From the NCBI GenBank assembly GCA_035570275.1, contig DATMNI010000129.1, forward strand, positions 1-5,756: a DNA stretch of 5,756 nt, in the 5' to 3' direction. This document shows, in pieces, positions 1 through 5,243 of this stretch; positions within the stretch are counted from its first letter, which is position 1, and every line of letters starts with the position of its first letter. Both the position numbers and the translations under genes were made by a program. The notes beneath the pieces were generated by a model. It was given only the letters and a program-made list of their open reading frames with translations, was not told the DNA's origin and did not search any database. This DNA comes from DATMNI01 sp035570275 (GTDB taxonomy: Bacteria > Acidobacteriota > Terriglobia > Bryobacterales > Bryobacteraceae).

Positions 1-293
1 AGGCGTCCGAAATCCTGATCGAGTTGACCACCTCACTGGACCACCAGCGCGGGGGCGAAATCAGCCAGCGGTTGGGACAGCTATACGACTACATGCTGCA
101 CCGCCTGACTGAAGCCAATTTTCAGCAGAGCGATGCGCCGCTGACCGAAGTGCTCGGCCTGCTCTCGACCCTGTCGGAAGCGTGGGAGGGGTTGAAGCCA
201 AAGGAGAGACCCGCGGCCATGGCCGCCAGCCCCTGGGCACAAGCTTTGCCGCAAGAGACCGCATCGGCCGGAGCGCAGGCGTGGAGTCTCTGA
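1..293 (+). CDS. fliS: FliS, flagellin export chaperone (C-terminal part, 5' end off window)
   Basis: FliS is a small cytosolic helical-bundle chaperone that binds the C-terminus of flagellin, prevents premature polymerisation and hands it to the flagellar type III export gate. The frame is open from base 3 to the TGA at 291-293, giving about 96 visible residues; the N-terminal part lies left of the window. The diagnostic stretch is SLDHQRGGEISQRLGQLYDY, followed by an LTEAN motif, a PLTEVLGLLSTLSEAW helix and a conserved Trp. This matches the second half of FliS, where the family pattern is SLD..GG.IA..L..LYDYM followed by a final helix ending in AW. After that helix comes a low-complexity Ala/Pro-rich tail of about 30 residues ending in AWSL, longer than the tail of many FliS proteins. 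No fliT-like gene follows. It converges on the flgF-flgJ operon with a 199-bp spacer. The family call is firm; the true start cannot be seen. Confidence 0.9.
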   Translation, partial: ASEILIELTTSLDHQRGGEISQRLGQLYDYMLHRLTEANFQQSDAPLTEVLGLLSTLSEAWEGLKPKERPAAMAASPWAQALPQETASAGAQAWSL

Positions 294-342
294 GGGTGGA
301 CGGGCTATCGCCGTCTTCGGGGTCTGTGTGGCGATGGATTAC

Positions 343-378
343 GGCCCGCGGAGTTTTCATGAAAATCTCCTGCGGGCC
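343..378. terminator. Large near-symmetrical hairpin between convergent fliS and flgJ; candidate bidirectional terminator
   Basis: The outer arms GGCCCGC (343-349) and GCGGGCC (372-378) are perfect complements. Next come GGAG (350-353) and CTCC (367-370), and the centre is the perfect 12-bp palindrome TTTTCATGAAAA (354-365). Single unpaired T residues at 366 and 371 are the only interruptions, giving about 15 paired bases with a CATG loop. It starts 50 nt after the fliS stop and lies on the 3' side of both convergent genes. There is no T-tract directly after it on either strand, so it is not a textbook intrinsic terminator. It could also act as a 3'-end stabiliser or a protein-binding dyad. 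The structure is seen directly; the function is inferred from position. Confidence 0.5.
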
Positions 379-431
379 CTGGGAATTTCCGGATGTTCGA
401 GGTGTTTTTTCGACTCTGGCTGGGGAGCGTG

Positions 432-478
432 GGCTCGCCTTGCGCTGCGGTGGAGTGCCTTGCGATGTCAGGCGAGCC
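432..478. repeat. Perfect 9-bp inverted repeat with internal direct repeats, just downstream of flgJ
   Basis: GGCTCGCCT (432-440) and AGGCGAGCC (470-478) are perfect complements separated by 29 nt. The 8-mer GCCTTGCG occurs twice across the left arm and loop (437-444 and 457-464). The repeat ends 14 nt from the flgJ stop codon, so RNA from the flgF-flgJ operon would form this stem immediately after the last gene. On that strand it is not followed by a T-run, so it may be a factor-dependent 3' end or an mRNA-stabilising hairpin rather than an intrinsic terminator. The six T residues at 405-410 face the wrong way for operon termination here. Confidence 0.4.
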
Positions 479-492
479 GCCCCCGCCGCCAA

Positions 493-795
493 TCAATTGC
501 GCGTCAGGCCCTTGGTGATCAAAGTAGCCAGGCCCAGGCCGCCTTGTTGGGCCATGGCGGCGGCAAACTGCTGTTCCGCAAGATCCGTGGCGCTGTCGCC
601 CGCGGCATCCTCGCCACTGGAGAGCCAGTTGCTGCCGCCCTCGCGGACCGAATGCAGCATTTGGCCCAACAGCAACGCTTCGAACTGCTGGGCGGCATCG
701 TGAATTCTTGCCGGGTCGTCAGGTTTGTGCCCGGGGCCGTCCGGTAACGGGGCGGTTTGGATATCCGCCCGTGACGTTATCGCCAGATCGCTCAC
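493..795 (-). CDS. flgJ: FlgJ-type rod-binding protein (rod cap), lacking the muramidase domain
   Basis: This is a 100-residue protein of the rod-binding family (N-terminal domain of FlgJ), thought to cap the growing rod in the periplasm after export through the flagellar type III apparatus. The family pattern is clear: AAQQFEALLLGQMLHSVR at about residues 34-51, then an acidic/Ser linker, then AEQQFAAAMAQQGGLGLATL at about 73-92. Enterobacterial FlgJ is about 310 residues with a C-terminal peptidoglycan hydrolase; that domain is absent here and the stop is clean, so this is the short stand-alone form known from many phyla. The start is GTG at 795: it shares one base with the flgI TAG stop (TAGTG) and has a GAGGT ribosome-binding sequence at 802-806, six bases upstream. 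The frame stays open further upstream, but there it only shadows flgI. There is no Cys and no signal peptide, as expected for a type III substrate. Last gene of the operon. Confidence 0.85.
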   Translation of the reverse strand: MSDLAITSRADIQTAPLPDGPGHKPDDPARIHDAAQQFEALLLGQMLHSVREGGSNWLSSGEDAAGDSATDLAEQQFAAAMAQQGGLGLATLITKGLTRN

Positions 796-1892
796 TAGAT
801 TACCTCTACTTCGGCTTCTAAAGCGCCCGCGCTTTTCAGGTTTTGCAGGATTGCGATCACGTCGCGCGGTGTGGAGCCTATCGACGCCAGAGCCCGTACC
901 AACTCTTCCACCGTGGCGCCTTGTTTGAGCACCAGGCTGCGCGCCTTGTCCTCTTTGGCCACCACGGTGGTTTGCGGCACCACTTCGGTGGTTCCCTGGG
1001 AAAGCGGGTTGGGCTGTGAAACCGCGAACGTGGTCTGAATCTCGATGCTGAGGTTGCCATGAAGGATCGCCACCGGCGCTACCCTCACGTCCTTGCCGAT
1101 CACGATGGTTCCCGTCCGCTCGTTGATCACTACCCGCGCGGGACGGTCCGGCTCCACCACCAGGTTCTCCAACTCGGCGATGAATTCGGTGGTCCGCGTG
1201 GCGTATTCGGCCGGTACCGGGATGGAGATCAGGCCCGCGTTTTCGGCTTTGGCGGCCTTGTCGCCGCCGAATTTCTTGTTTACCGCTGCGACGATCCTGG
1301 CCGAGGTGGTGAAGTCGGACTGGCGGAGTTGCAGCCGGACCACACCGCTCGGCGCGATGGAAGGCGCGGCCCGCTCCACGATCGCCGTGCTCGGACCCCG
1401 CGCCACCGTGGGATGATTCACCGTCTGCGACGCGCCGCCGCCCTTGCCGGCGCCGAAGCCGCTGGTCATCACCGGCCCTTGAGCCACCGCGTAAACCTGA
1501 CCATCGGCGCCGCGCAATGAGGTCAGCAGGAGGATGCCCCCTTGCAGGTTGCTGCAATCGCCGATCGCCGCCGCGTTGATATCGATCCGCAGGCCGGGCT
1601 GCGCAAACGAAGGCAGCGTGGCCGTAACCATCACGGCCGCCGTGTTGGCCACGCGGATCGACGTGGCCGGCACCGTTACGCCCATCCGCTCCAACATGTT
1701 GGTGAGGCTCTGCGCCGAAAACACTGCCTGCTTCTTATCGCCGGTTCCCGCCAGACCCACTACCAGTCCGTAGCCGATCAGTTGATTCTCGCGGACGCCT
1801 TCGATTCCGACCAGATCTTTGAGGCGCGCCGCCGGCGCCTTGTCCGCCAGCAACGACAATGCCAGGAGAGCGAGCTGAAAATGCGTTTTCAT
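795..1892 (-). CDS. flgI: FlgI, flagellar P-ring protein precursor
   Basis: FlgI is exported by Sec and assembles, with help from FlgA, into the P ring around the rod in the peptidoglycan layer. The 365 residues are the usual length. A Sec signal peptide spans about residues 1-22 (MKTHF, hydrophobic LALLALSLLA, probable cleavage near KAPAA/RLKDL). The mature protein opens with RLKDLVGIEGVRENQLIGYG and continues with the conserved GLVVGLAGTGD (43-52). Further family blocks are LTSLRGADGQVYAVAQGP (about 123-140), VVINERTGTIVIG (254-266) and the C-terminal VEELVRALASIGSTPRDVI block. The ATG lies 2 nt after the flgH TAA with no recognisable ribosome-binding site, so translation probably depends on ribosomes finishing flgH. 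The stop TAG shares its G with the flgJ GTG start. One Cys is visible (residue 113); the C-terminal cysteine pair reported for enteric FlgI is not present. Confidence 0.97.
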   Translation of the reverse strand: MKTHFQLALLALSLLADKAPAARLKDLVGIEGVRENQLIGYGLVVGLAGTGDKKQAVFSAQSLTNMLERMGVTVPATSIRVANTAAVMVTATLPSFAQPGLRIDINAAAIGDCSNLQGGILLLTSLRGADGQVYAVAQGPVMTSGFGAGKGGGASQTVNHPTVARGPSTAIVERAAPSIAPSGVVRLQLRQSDFTTSARIVAAVNKKFGGDKAAKAENAGLISIPVPAEYATRTTEFIAELENLVVEPDRPARVVINERTGTIVIGKDVRVAPVAILHGNLSIEIQTTFAVSQPNPLSQGTTEVVPQTTVVAKEDKARSLVLKQGATVEELVRALASIGSTPRDVIAILQNLKSAGALEAEVEVI

Positions 1893-1894
1893 AA

Positions 1895-2581
1895 TTAGAA
1901 AGGAAGCAACCCAAGCAGCAACCGGTACACGAAGTTGGGCCGCCTGATGGCGTCGCCCACCACGCCCTTGCCGTTGACCCGGACTTCCAACTGAGCCAGA
2001 CGGTCGCTCCGCACGGTATTGTCGGAGAGGAGATCGCTCGGGCGCACCACTCCACGGACCGTAATGATCTGCCGCTCCGTATTGATTTCGACGTCCTTTG
2101 AGGCCTCGACTACCATGCCGCCGTTGGGAATCACGCCAATTACCCGCGCCGTGAGGGTGGTGCTGATCGTGACACCGCGGCTGGTGGTCCCCTGTCCATT
2201 CAACTGCGTGTCGCCGGACACACCCGTCAAGTTAGCCCACGGGCCGGTAACTTTGGTGAGTCCGGCTAAGGCACTGATGGAGTTCTTTGTGCTGGAGGTC
2301 CGCGCAGTCTTAGTGGTACCGCTGGAGACGGCGGAGGCTTGTTCCACCACCAGAATGGTGAGAATGTCGTCCACCATACTGGCGCGCGGGTCGCGGACGG
2401 AGTCGGCCAACCGCGAACCGGGCATCCAGAGAGAACCGGGCGCCGGTGGCGGAGCCGCAGCCTGACGAGCCTTGGCGTCTAGCACGTAGCGGTCTAACGG
2501 TGACGGCGGCGGCCCGTCGGGCTTTTTCTTGGCCCCCCAGCCGGCTTCCAACATCAGGACCGTGCAAATCAGGTATTTCAT
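1895..2581 (-). CDS. flgH: FlgH, flagellar L-ring protein precursor (no lipobox)
   Basis: FlgH forms the L ring in the outer membrane, completing the bushing through which the rod turns. The 228 residues match the family length. Seen in order: a hydrophobic N-terminus (MKYLICTVLMLEAGWGA), a Pro/Ala-rich linker (about 18-48), GSLW (49-52), DDILTILVVEQASA (about 71-84), a Ser/Thr/Gly-rich middle, then GVIPNGGMVVEASKDVEIN and ITVRGVVRPSDL (about 149-184), and an aromatic C-terminus (VYRLLLGLLPF) typical of the family. FlgH is normally a lipoprotein with an L-x-G-C signal. Here the only N-terminal Cys is residue 6, preceded by Ile and too close to the start, so cleavage by signal peptidase I near GWGA/KKK looks more likely. 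The ATG overlaps the flgA TGA (ATGA, 2578-2581), with AAAGGG at 2587-2592 as a modest ribosome-binding site. No in-frame start is visible just upstream. Confidence 0.96.
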   Translation of the reverse strand: MKYLICTVLMLEAGWGAKKKPDGPPPSPLDRYVLDAKARQAAAPPPAPGSLWMPGSRLADSVRDPRASMVDDILTILVVEQASAVSSGTTKTARTSSTKNSISALAGLTKVTGPWANLTGVSGDTQLNGQGTTSRGVTISTTLTARVIGVIPNGGMVVEASKDVEINTERQIITVRGVVRPSDLLSDNTVRSDRLAQLEVRVNGKGVVGDAIRRPNFVYRLLLGLLPF

Positions 2582-3456
2582 GGAGTCCCTTTCACCGACG
2601 ATGTTCCTACCACGGATACTTTGCCCTTTCCCTGAACCCGGGCCGGAAAACGCTTATTCGATACGGGGTTGAGAACCGGGATGATCTGACCGGCCGATCC
2701 GGAGGCTTGAGCCTGAGCTTCGAACTCCAGATGAGCGCCGCCGTTGGTCACTTCCACCGATACGGTATCGCCACTCAGGACGTCCTTGGCGGCTTCGGTC
2801 CAGGGCAGCCGGATAGCTGCGCCGGCGGCAATGGTCCGGCGCGGCACTCGCCCGGCAACGTCTTCAATGGTGAGGGCGTAAGCATCCGCCCCGGGAGCTT
2901 CCTCGCGGGTTTCCAGGCGCAACTGGGCGTTGTCAATCGGGCGGCCAGGCTTCAATTCCACTGCCGCCACCACCCGCGCCGCCGTGACCAGCACTTTCAC
3001 TTTGGCCCACACGGCGAACCGGTGGTTAGAGCCGTAGCGCACAAATCCATTCCAGTAGCCGCCCGTTATCCCCTGGCGCAGTCCGCTCAGCGGGAATTCG
3101 AACGGGCCTTCGGGCGCGGGCTGGCGGCTGATATCCAGGATGTCGATGCGGGCTTCCGGCAACTGCTGTTGCATCGCTTCCAGGATGCGGGCGCGGTCGG
3201 GAACGGCTACCGGCCTTTGGATGCAGATTTCGCCCTCCGGGGCCGGCGTGACGTTGAACCGGACCGACAGGCGGCCCAATTCCGGCACGCGAAAGATCCG
3301 CGGCGCTCCCGGCATCGGCGCAGGCACCAAGGGAGTGTCCGGCGCCACTTCCGCCAGGGCCGGAAACGCCGGCGCCAGATCCTTCGCCAGAATGTAATCG
3401 GAGCCGGTGCCCACGGCGAGGCAACCAGCCAGCGCAAAGGAAGCCAGAGCGATCAT
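2578..3456 (-). CDS. flgA: FlgA, P-ring assembly chaperone
   Basis: FlgA is the periplasmic chaperone that assists polymerisation of FlgI into the P ring. The 292 residues comprise a short hydrophobic N-terminus (1-16), an N-terminal region with ILAKDLAP (about 22-29), and a C-terminal SAF/ChapFlgA part. The C-terminal part contains AAVELKPGRPIDNAQLRLE (about 164-182), VAGRVPRRTIAAGAAI (about 200-215), SGDTVSVEV (about 228-236) and the hallmark SGSAGQIIPVLNPVSNKRF (about 252-270). The order FlgG-FlgA-FlgH supports the call independently. The ATG overlaps the flgG TGA (ATGA, 3453-3456), has no clear ribosome-binding site and is the first possible start after an in-frame stop upstream, so N-terminal extension is unlikely. 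The signal is odd: 11 residues without Lys or Arg, then LAGC (9-12), which fits a lipobox. It could be a lipoprotein or simply carry a minimal Sec signal. Confidence 0.93.
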   Translation of the reverse strand: MIALASFALAGCLAVGTGSDYILAKDLAPAFPALAEVAPDTPLVPAPMPGAPRIFRVPELGRLSVRFNVTPAPEGEICIQRPVAVPDRARILEAMQQQLPEARIDILDISRQPAPEGPFEFPLSGLRQGITGGYWNGFVRYGSNHRFAVWAKVKVLVTAARVVAAVELKPGRPIDNAQLRLETREEAPGADAYALTIEDVAGRVPRRTIAAGAAIRLPWTEAAKDVLSGDTVSVEVTNGGAHLEFEAQAQASGSAGQIIPVLNPVSNKRFPARVQGKGKVSVVGTSSVKGTP

Positions 3457-4244
3457 TGTGTTAGATTGTTGACCGTCTGATACATCTCGTCGGCGGCCTT
3501 GACTACTTTGGAATTGGCTTCATAGCCGCGCTGGGCCTGAATCATGTTGATAAACTCTTCCACAATCGAGACGTTGGACGCTTCCGTGTATCCCTGCATC
3601 ACCGTGCCCAACCCCTCCGCGCCGCCGGGAACGCCGGTGATGGCGTCGCCCGAGGCATCGGTCGGCGAATAGAGATTGCCGCCGAGGCTGCTCAGCCCGG
3701 CCGGGTTTTGGAAATTGGCAAGTTGGATTTGGCCGGCCTGCTGCGCGGCTGTCTGGTTCGGCTGGGTAAAGCTGACGGTGCCATCCAGCGCGATGGAGAC
3801 CACCTGGGCGTCGGCCGGTATGGTGATCTGCGGTTCGATCGGGTTGCCATCGGCGGTGACGATGCTGCCGTCTTTGTCCAGTTTGAAGTTTCCGGCGCGG
3901 CTGTATGCCAGTTGCCCCGAAGGCAGCCGCACTTGAAAGAATCCCTTGCCCTGAATGACCAGATCGAGTGGGTTATCGGTCTCCGTGACGGCCCCCTGGG
4001 TTAAGACGATCTCGTTCGAGGAAGGGCGCGTGCCGAGTCCAATCTGCAATCCGGCCGGAACCACGGTTTGCTGGCCGGCTGCCGTGCCGGGCTGCACCAA
4101 GGTCTGGTAAAGCAGGTCCTGAAACTGCGCGCGGCGCGCTTTGAAACCGGTGGTGTTGGCGTTCGCCAGGTTGTGGGCGATATTGTCGATGTTCAATTCC
4201 TGCGCCGTCATGCCGCTGGCCGCGCTGTATAGTGCTCTGATCAT
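3453..4244 (-). CDS. flgG: FlgG, flagellar distal rod protein
   Basis: FlgG polymerises into the distal rod that spans peptidoglycan and outer-membrane rings. The 263 residues are close to the family norm of about 260. The N-terminus MIRALYSAASGMTAQELNID and the following NIAHNLANANTTGFK (about 21-35) form the flagellar basal-body rod motif. The central FlgE/F/G core includes LDLVIQGKGFFQV (about 93-105) and YSRAGNFKLDKDGSIVTADG (114-133). The C-terminal helix has EASNVSIVEEFINMIQAQRG and YEANSKVVKAADEMYQTVNN (about 221-260), the classic FlgG ending. There is no Cys and no Sec signal, as expected for a type III substrate. The ATG start has the clearest ribosome-binding site in the operon, AGGAG at 4250-4254, five bases upstream. 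That fits a gene preceded by a real gap and a protein needed in more copies than the proximal rod proteins. Its stop overlaps the flgA start. Confidence 0.97.
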   Translation of the reverse strand: MIRALYSAASGMTAQELNIDNIAHNLANANTTGFKARRAQFQDLLYQTLVQPGTAAGQQTVVPAGLQIGLGTRPSSNEIVLTQGAVTETDNPLDLVIQGKGFFQVRLPSGQLAYSRAGNFKLDKDGSIVTADGNPIEPQITIPADAQVVSIALDGTVSFTQPNQTAAQQAGQIQLANFQNPAGLSSLGGNLYSPTDASGDAITGVPGGAEGLGTVMQGYTEASNVSIVEEFINMIQAQRGYEANSKVVKAADEMYQTVNNLTQ

Positions 4245-4290
4245 TTCGTCTCCTGATCTAACCCAAACTTCGTTTAACTCAAACTGCGGC
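4245..4290 (-). repeat. flgF-flgG spacer with two imperfect tandem 11-mers and the flgG ribosome-binding site
   Basis: This 46-nt spacer is the only substantial gap in the operon. On the operon strand it holds AGTTTGAGTTA (4275-4285) and AGTTTGGGTTA (4259-4269), identical at 10 of 11 positions and offset by 16 nt. They are followed by AGGAG (4250-4254) and the flgG ATG. A weaker third copy overlaps the flgF stop region (4292-4300). The spacer is noticeably richer in A and T than the coding sequence around it. No convincing promoter hexamers are visible. Confidence 0.45.
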
Positions 4291-5022
4291 CTAACCTACT
4301 TTGGCCACTTCCTCGACTGCCCGGCGGTTCATTTCGTTGCCCAAAGTCAGGGCCTTTTGCATCATCTCGAACTGCCGCATGACGCCGATCAGCCGCACGG
4401 CCGCTTGCGCCGCGCCGGAATTCGACCCTTCCAGCTTGCCTTGCCCCACTACGGTTCCGGAAGGCGCGGTAGCGCGCGCCGTGGGATCCGCTACGCGGAA
4501 GTAATTGCTGCCCTGCTTGGCGAGGCCGGCGCTGCTGGTGAAATCGACCACCTCGAGTTGGCCGATCACGGTGCCATCCTGACTCACCGTGCCGTCGCTC
4601 GCGATTTCGATGGGGCGCGCCGGCTGCAGCGTCAAGGCCGCGCCCTTGGATGTCTGGACGGCATAGCCATCGGACGTTACGAGTTTTCCATCCCCCGCCA
4701 AACGAAAACTGCCGTTGCGTGTATATAGAGGTCCGCCCGGACCCTTCACGGAGAAGAAGCCCTTGCCGGTAAGCGCCACGTCGAGCGGGCCGCCGGTGGA
4801 ATGGATGTCGCCTTGCGAGAGATCCACCCAGGGCTTCTCGATCACCGGCATAGTGGCGTTCGGATTATTGTCTTCCGCTTCGGGCGCGACGTAGAGGCTG
4901 TAGAACTCGCGGTCGGCCTTATATCCGTCGGTGGAGGCGTTGGCCACGTTATTGGCCAACAGATCGAGCGATTCCATTCGGGCGCGAAGGCCGCTGGCTG
5001 CTGTTGCCGTCAAAGAGTCCAT
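4291..5022 (-). CDS. flgF: FlgF, flagellar proximal rod protein
   Basis: FlgF is one of the proximal rod proteins joining the MS-ring side to the distal rod. The 243 residues fit FlgF. The N-terminus MDSLTATAASGLRARMESLD and LLANNVANASTDGYKADREF (21-40) is the rod-protein motif. The core block LDVALTGKGFFSVKG (80-94) and YTRNGSFRLAGDGKLVTSDG (100-119) is shared with FlgE and FlgG. The C-terminus has AAVRLIGVMRQFEMMQKAL (about 207-225), matching the FlgF/G terminal helix. It is assigned as FlgF rather than FlgG because it is shorter, more diverged and directly upstream of a textbook FlgG. There is no Cys or Sec signal. The ATG at 5022 is fixed by the rod motif starting at residue 1, although no Shine-Dalgarno sequence is visible (CCATACCGCT precedes it). 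First gene of the operon visible here; its promoter should lie in 5023-5190, but I see no clear match on this strand. Confidence 0.92.
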   Translation of the reverse strand: MDSLTATAASGLRARMESLDLLANNVANASTDGYKADREFYSLYVAPEAEDNNPNATMPVIEKPWVDLSQGDIHSTGGPLDVALTGKGFFSVKGPGGPLYTRNGSFRLAGDGKLVTSDGYAVQTSKGAALTLQPARPIEIASDGTVSQDGTVIGQLEVVDFTSSAGLAKQGSNYFRVADPTARATAPSGTVVGQGKLEGSNSGAAQAAVRLIGVMRQFEMMQKALTLGNEMNRRAVEEVAKVG

Positions 5023-5076
5023 AGCGGTATGGAGAGAGCAAGTGACGGGCCAAGAAGAGCAGCGGAGATAAATACC

Positions 5077-5103
5077 TCAATATCAACGGGAGCCGGCCGA
5101 TAA
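5077..5103 (+). promoter_or_regulatory. Candidate sigma-28 (FliA) promoter reading rightward
   Basis: GCCGATAA at 5096-5103 matches the full -10 consensus of the flagellar sigma factor FliA exactly. TCAA at 5077-5080 stands where the -35 core TAAA is expected, separated by exactly 15 bases, with one mismatch. The enteric consensus is TAAA-N15-GCCGATAA. Transcription would start near 5110 and run into the open frame that reaches the right edge. The setting, the divergent spacer of a flagellar cluster, strengthens the match. An exact 8-mer occurs by chance about once in 65 kb per strand, so coincidence is possible but not likely in a spacer of this size. Confidence 0.5.
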
Positions 5104-5137
5104 GGGGGACAGGGCAGATTCCAGTTCGCGCCATTTT

Positions 5138-5164
5138 CTTGCCGCAGCAGCTTTTGGCGGCAAG
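5138..5164. promoter_or_regulatory. Hairpin with 8-bp perfect stem in the divergent spacer / leader
   Basis: CTTGCCGC (5138-5145) and GCGGCAAG (5157-5164) are perfect complements around an 11-nt loop (AGCAGCTTTTG). It is 34 nt downstream of the sigma-28-like -10 element and 28 or 79 nt upstream of the two possible starts of the plus-strand gene, so it would form in that gene's 5' leader. Equally, it could be a dyad operator for either divergent unit, or end transcription that has drifted leftward. No T-tract follows on the plus strand. Confidence 0.35.
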
Positions 5165-5243
5165 TTCCTGCCTCTGGGCATCGCACTAACCCATTGAAAA
5201 CGCACCCCTTCCGTTTGGACTCCGATCTGCATTTGACCAGCCC

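Noticed and set aside
401..410. T-run (six T) as an intrinsic terminator for fliS
   Set aside because: No stable stem lies directly upstream; the nearest hairpin ends at 378, too far for a U-tract terminator.
182..747. Several plus-strand and minus-strand frames crossing the fliS-flgJ spacer
   Set aside because: They overlap the ends of fliS and flgJ, contain no family motifs and run through the two hairpins. I looked for FlgM, FlgN or FliT here and saw no match.
796..1557. Upstream part of the open frame that ends with FlgJ at 493
   Set aside because: This Gly/Arg-rich stretch overlaps flgI in another frame and looks like nothing known. The GTG at 795 with GAGGT upstream gives a normal FlgJ-family start.
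2446..3480. 344-codon open frame on the plus strand opposite flgA and flgH
   Set aside because: It is antisense to two clearly conserved genes, has no recognisable domain, and long antisense frames are common in GC-rich coding DNA.
5113..5133. Possible sigma-54 promoter on the minus strand for flgF (TGGCGCG at 5127-5133)
   Set aside because: The -24 box matches well, but the required GC of the -12 box is missing at the correct spacing (GGAAT is found instead).
5155..5172. Possible sigma-54 promoter on the plus strand (TGGCGGC followed by CCTGCC)
   Set aside because: The GC of the putative -12 element is two bases too far from the GG of the -24 element, and the spacing is essential for sigma-54.
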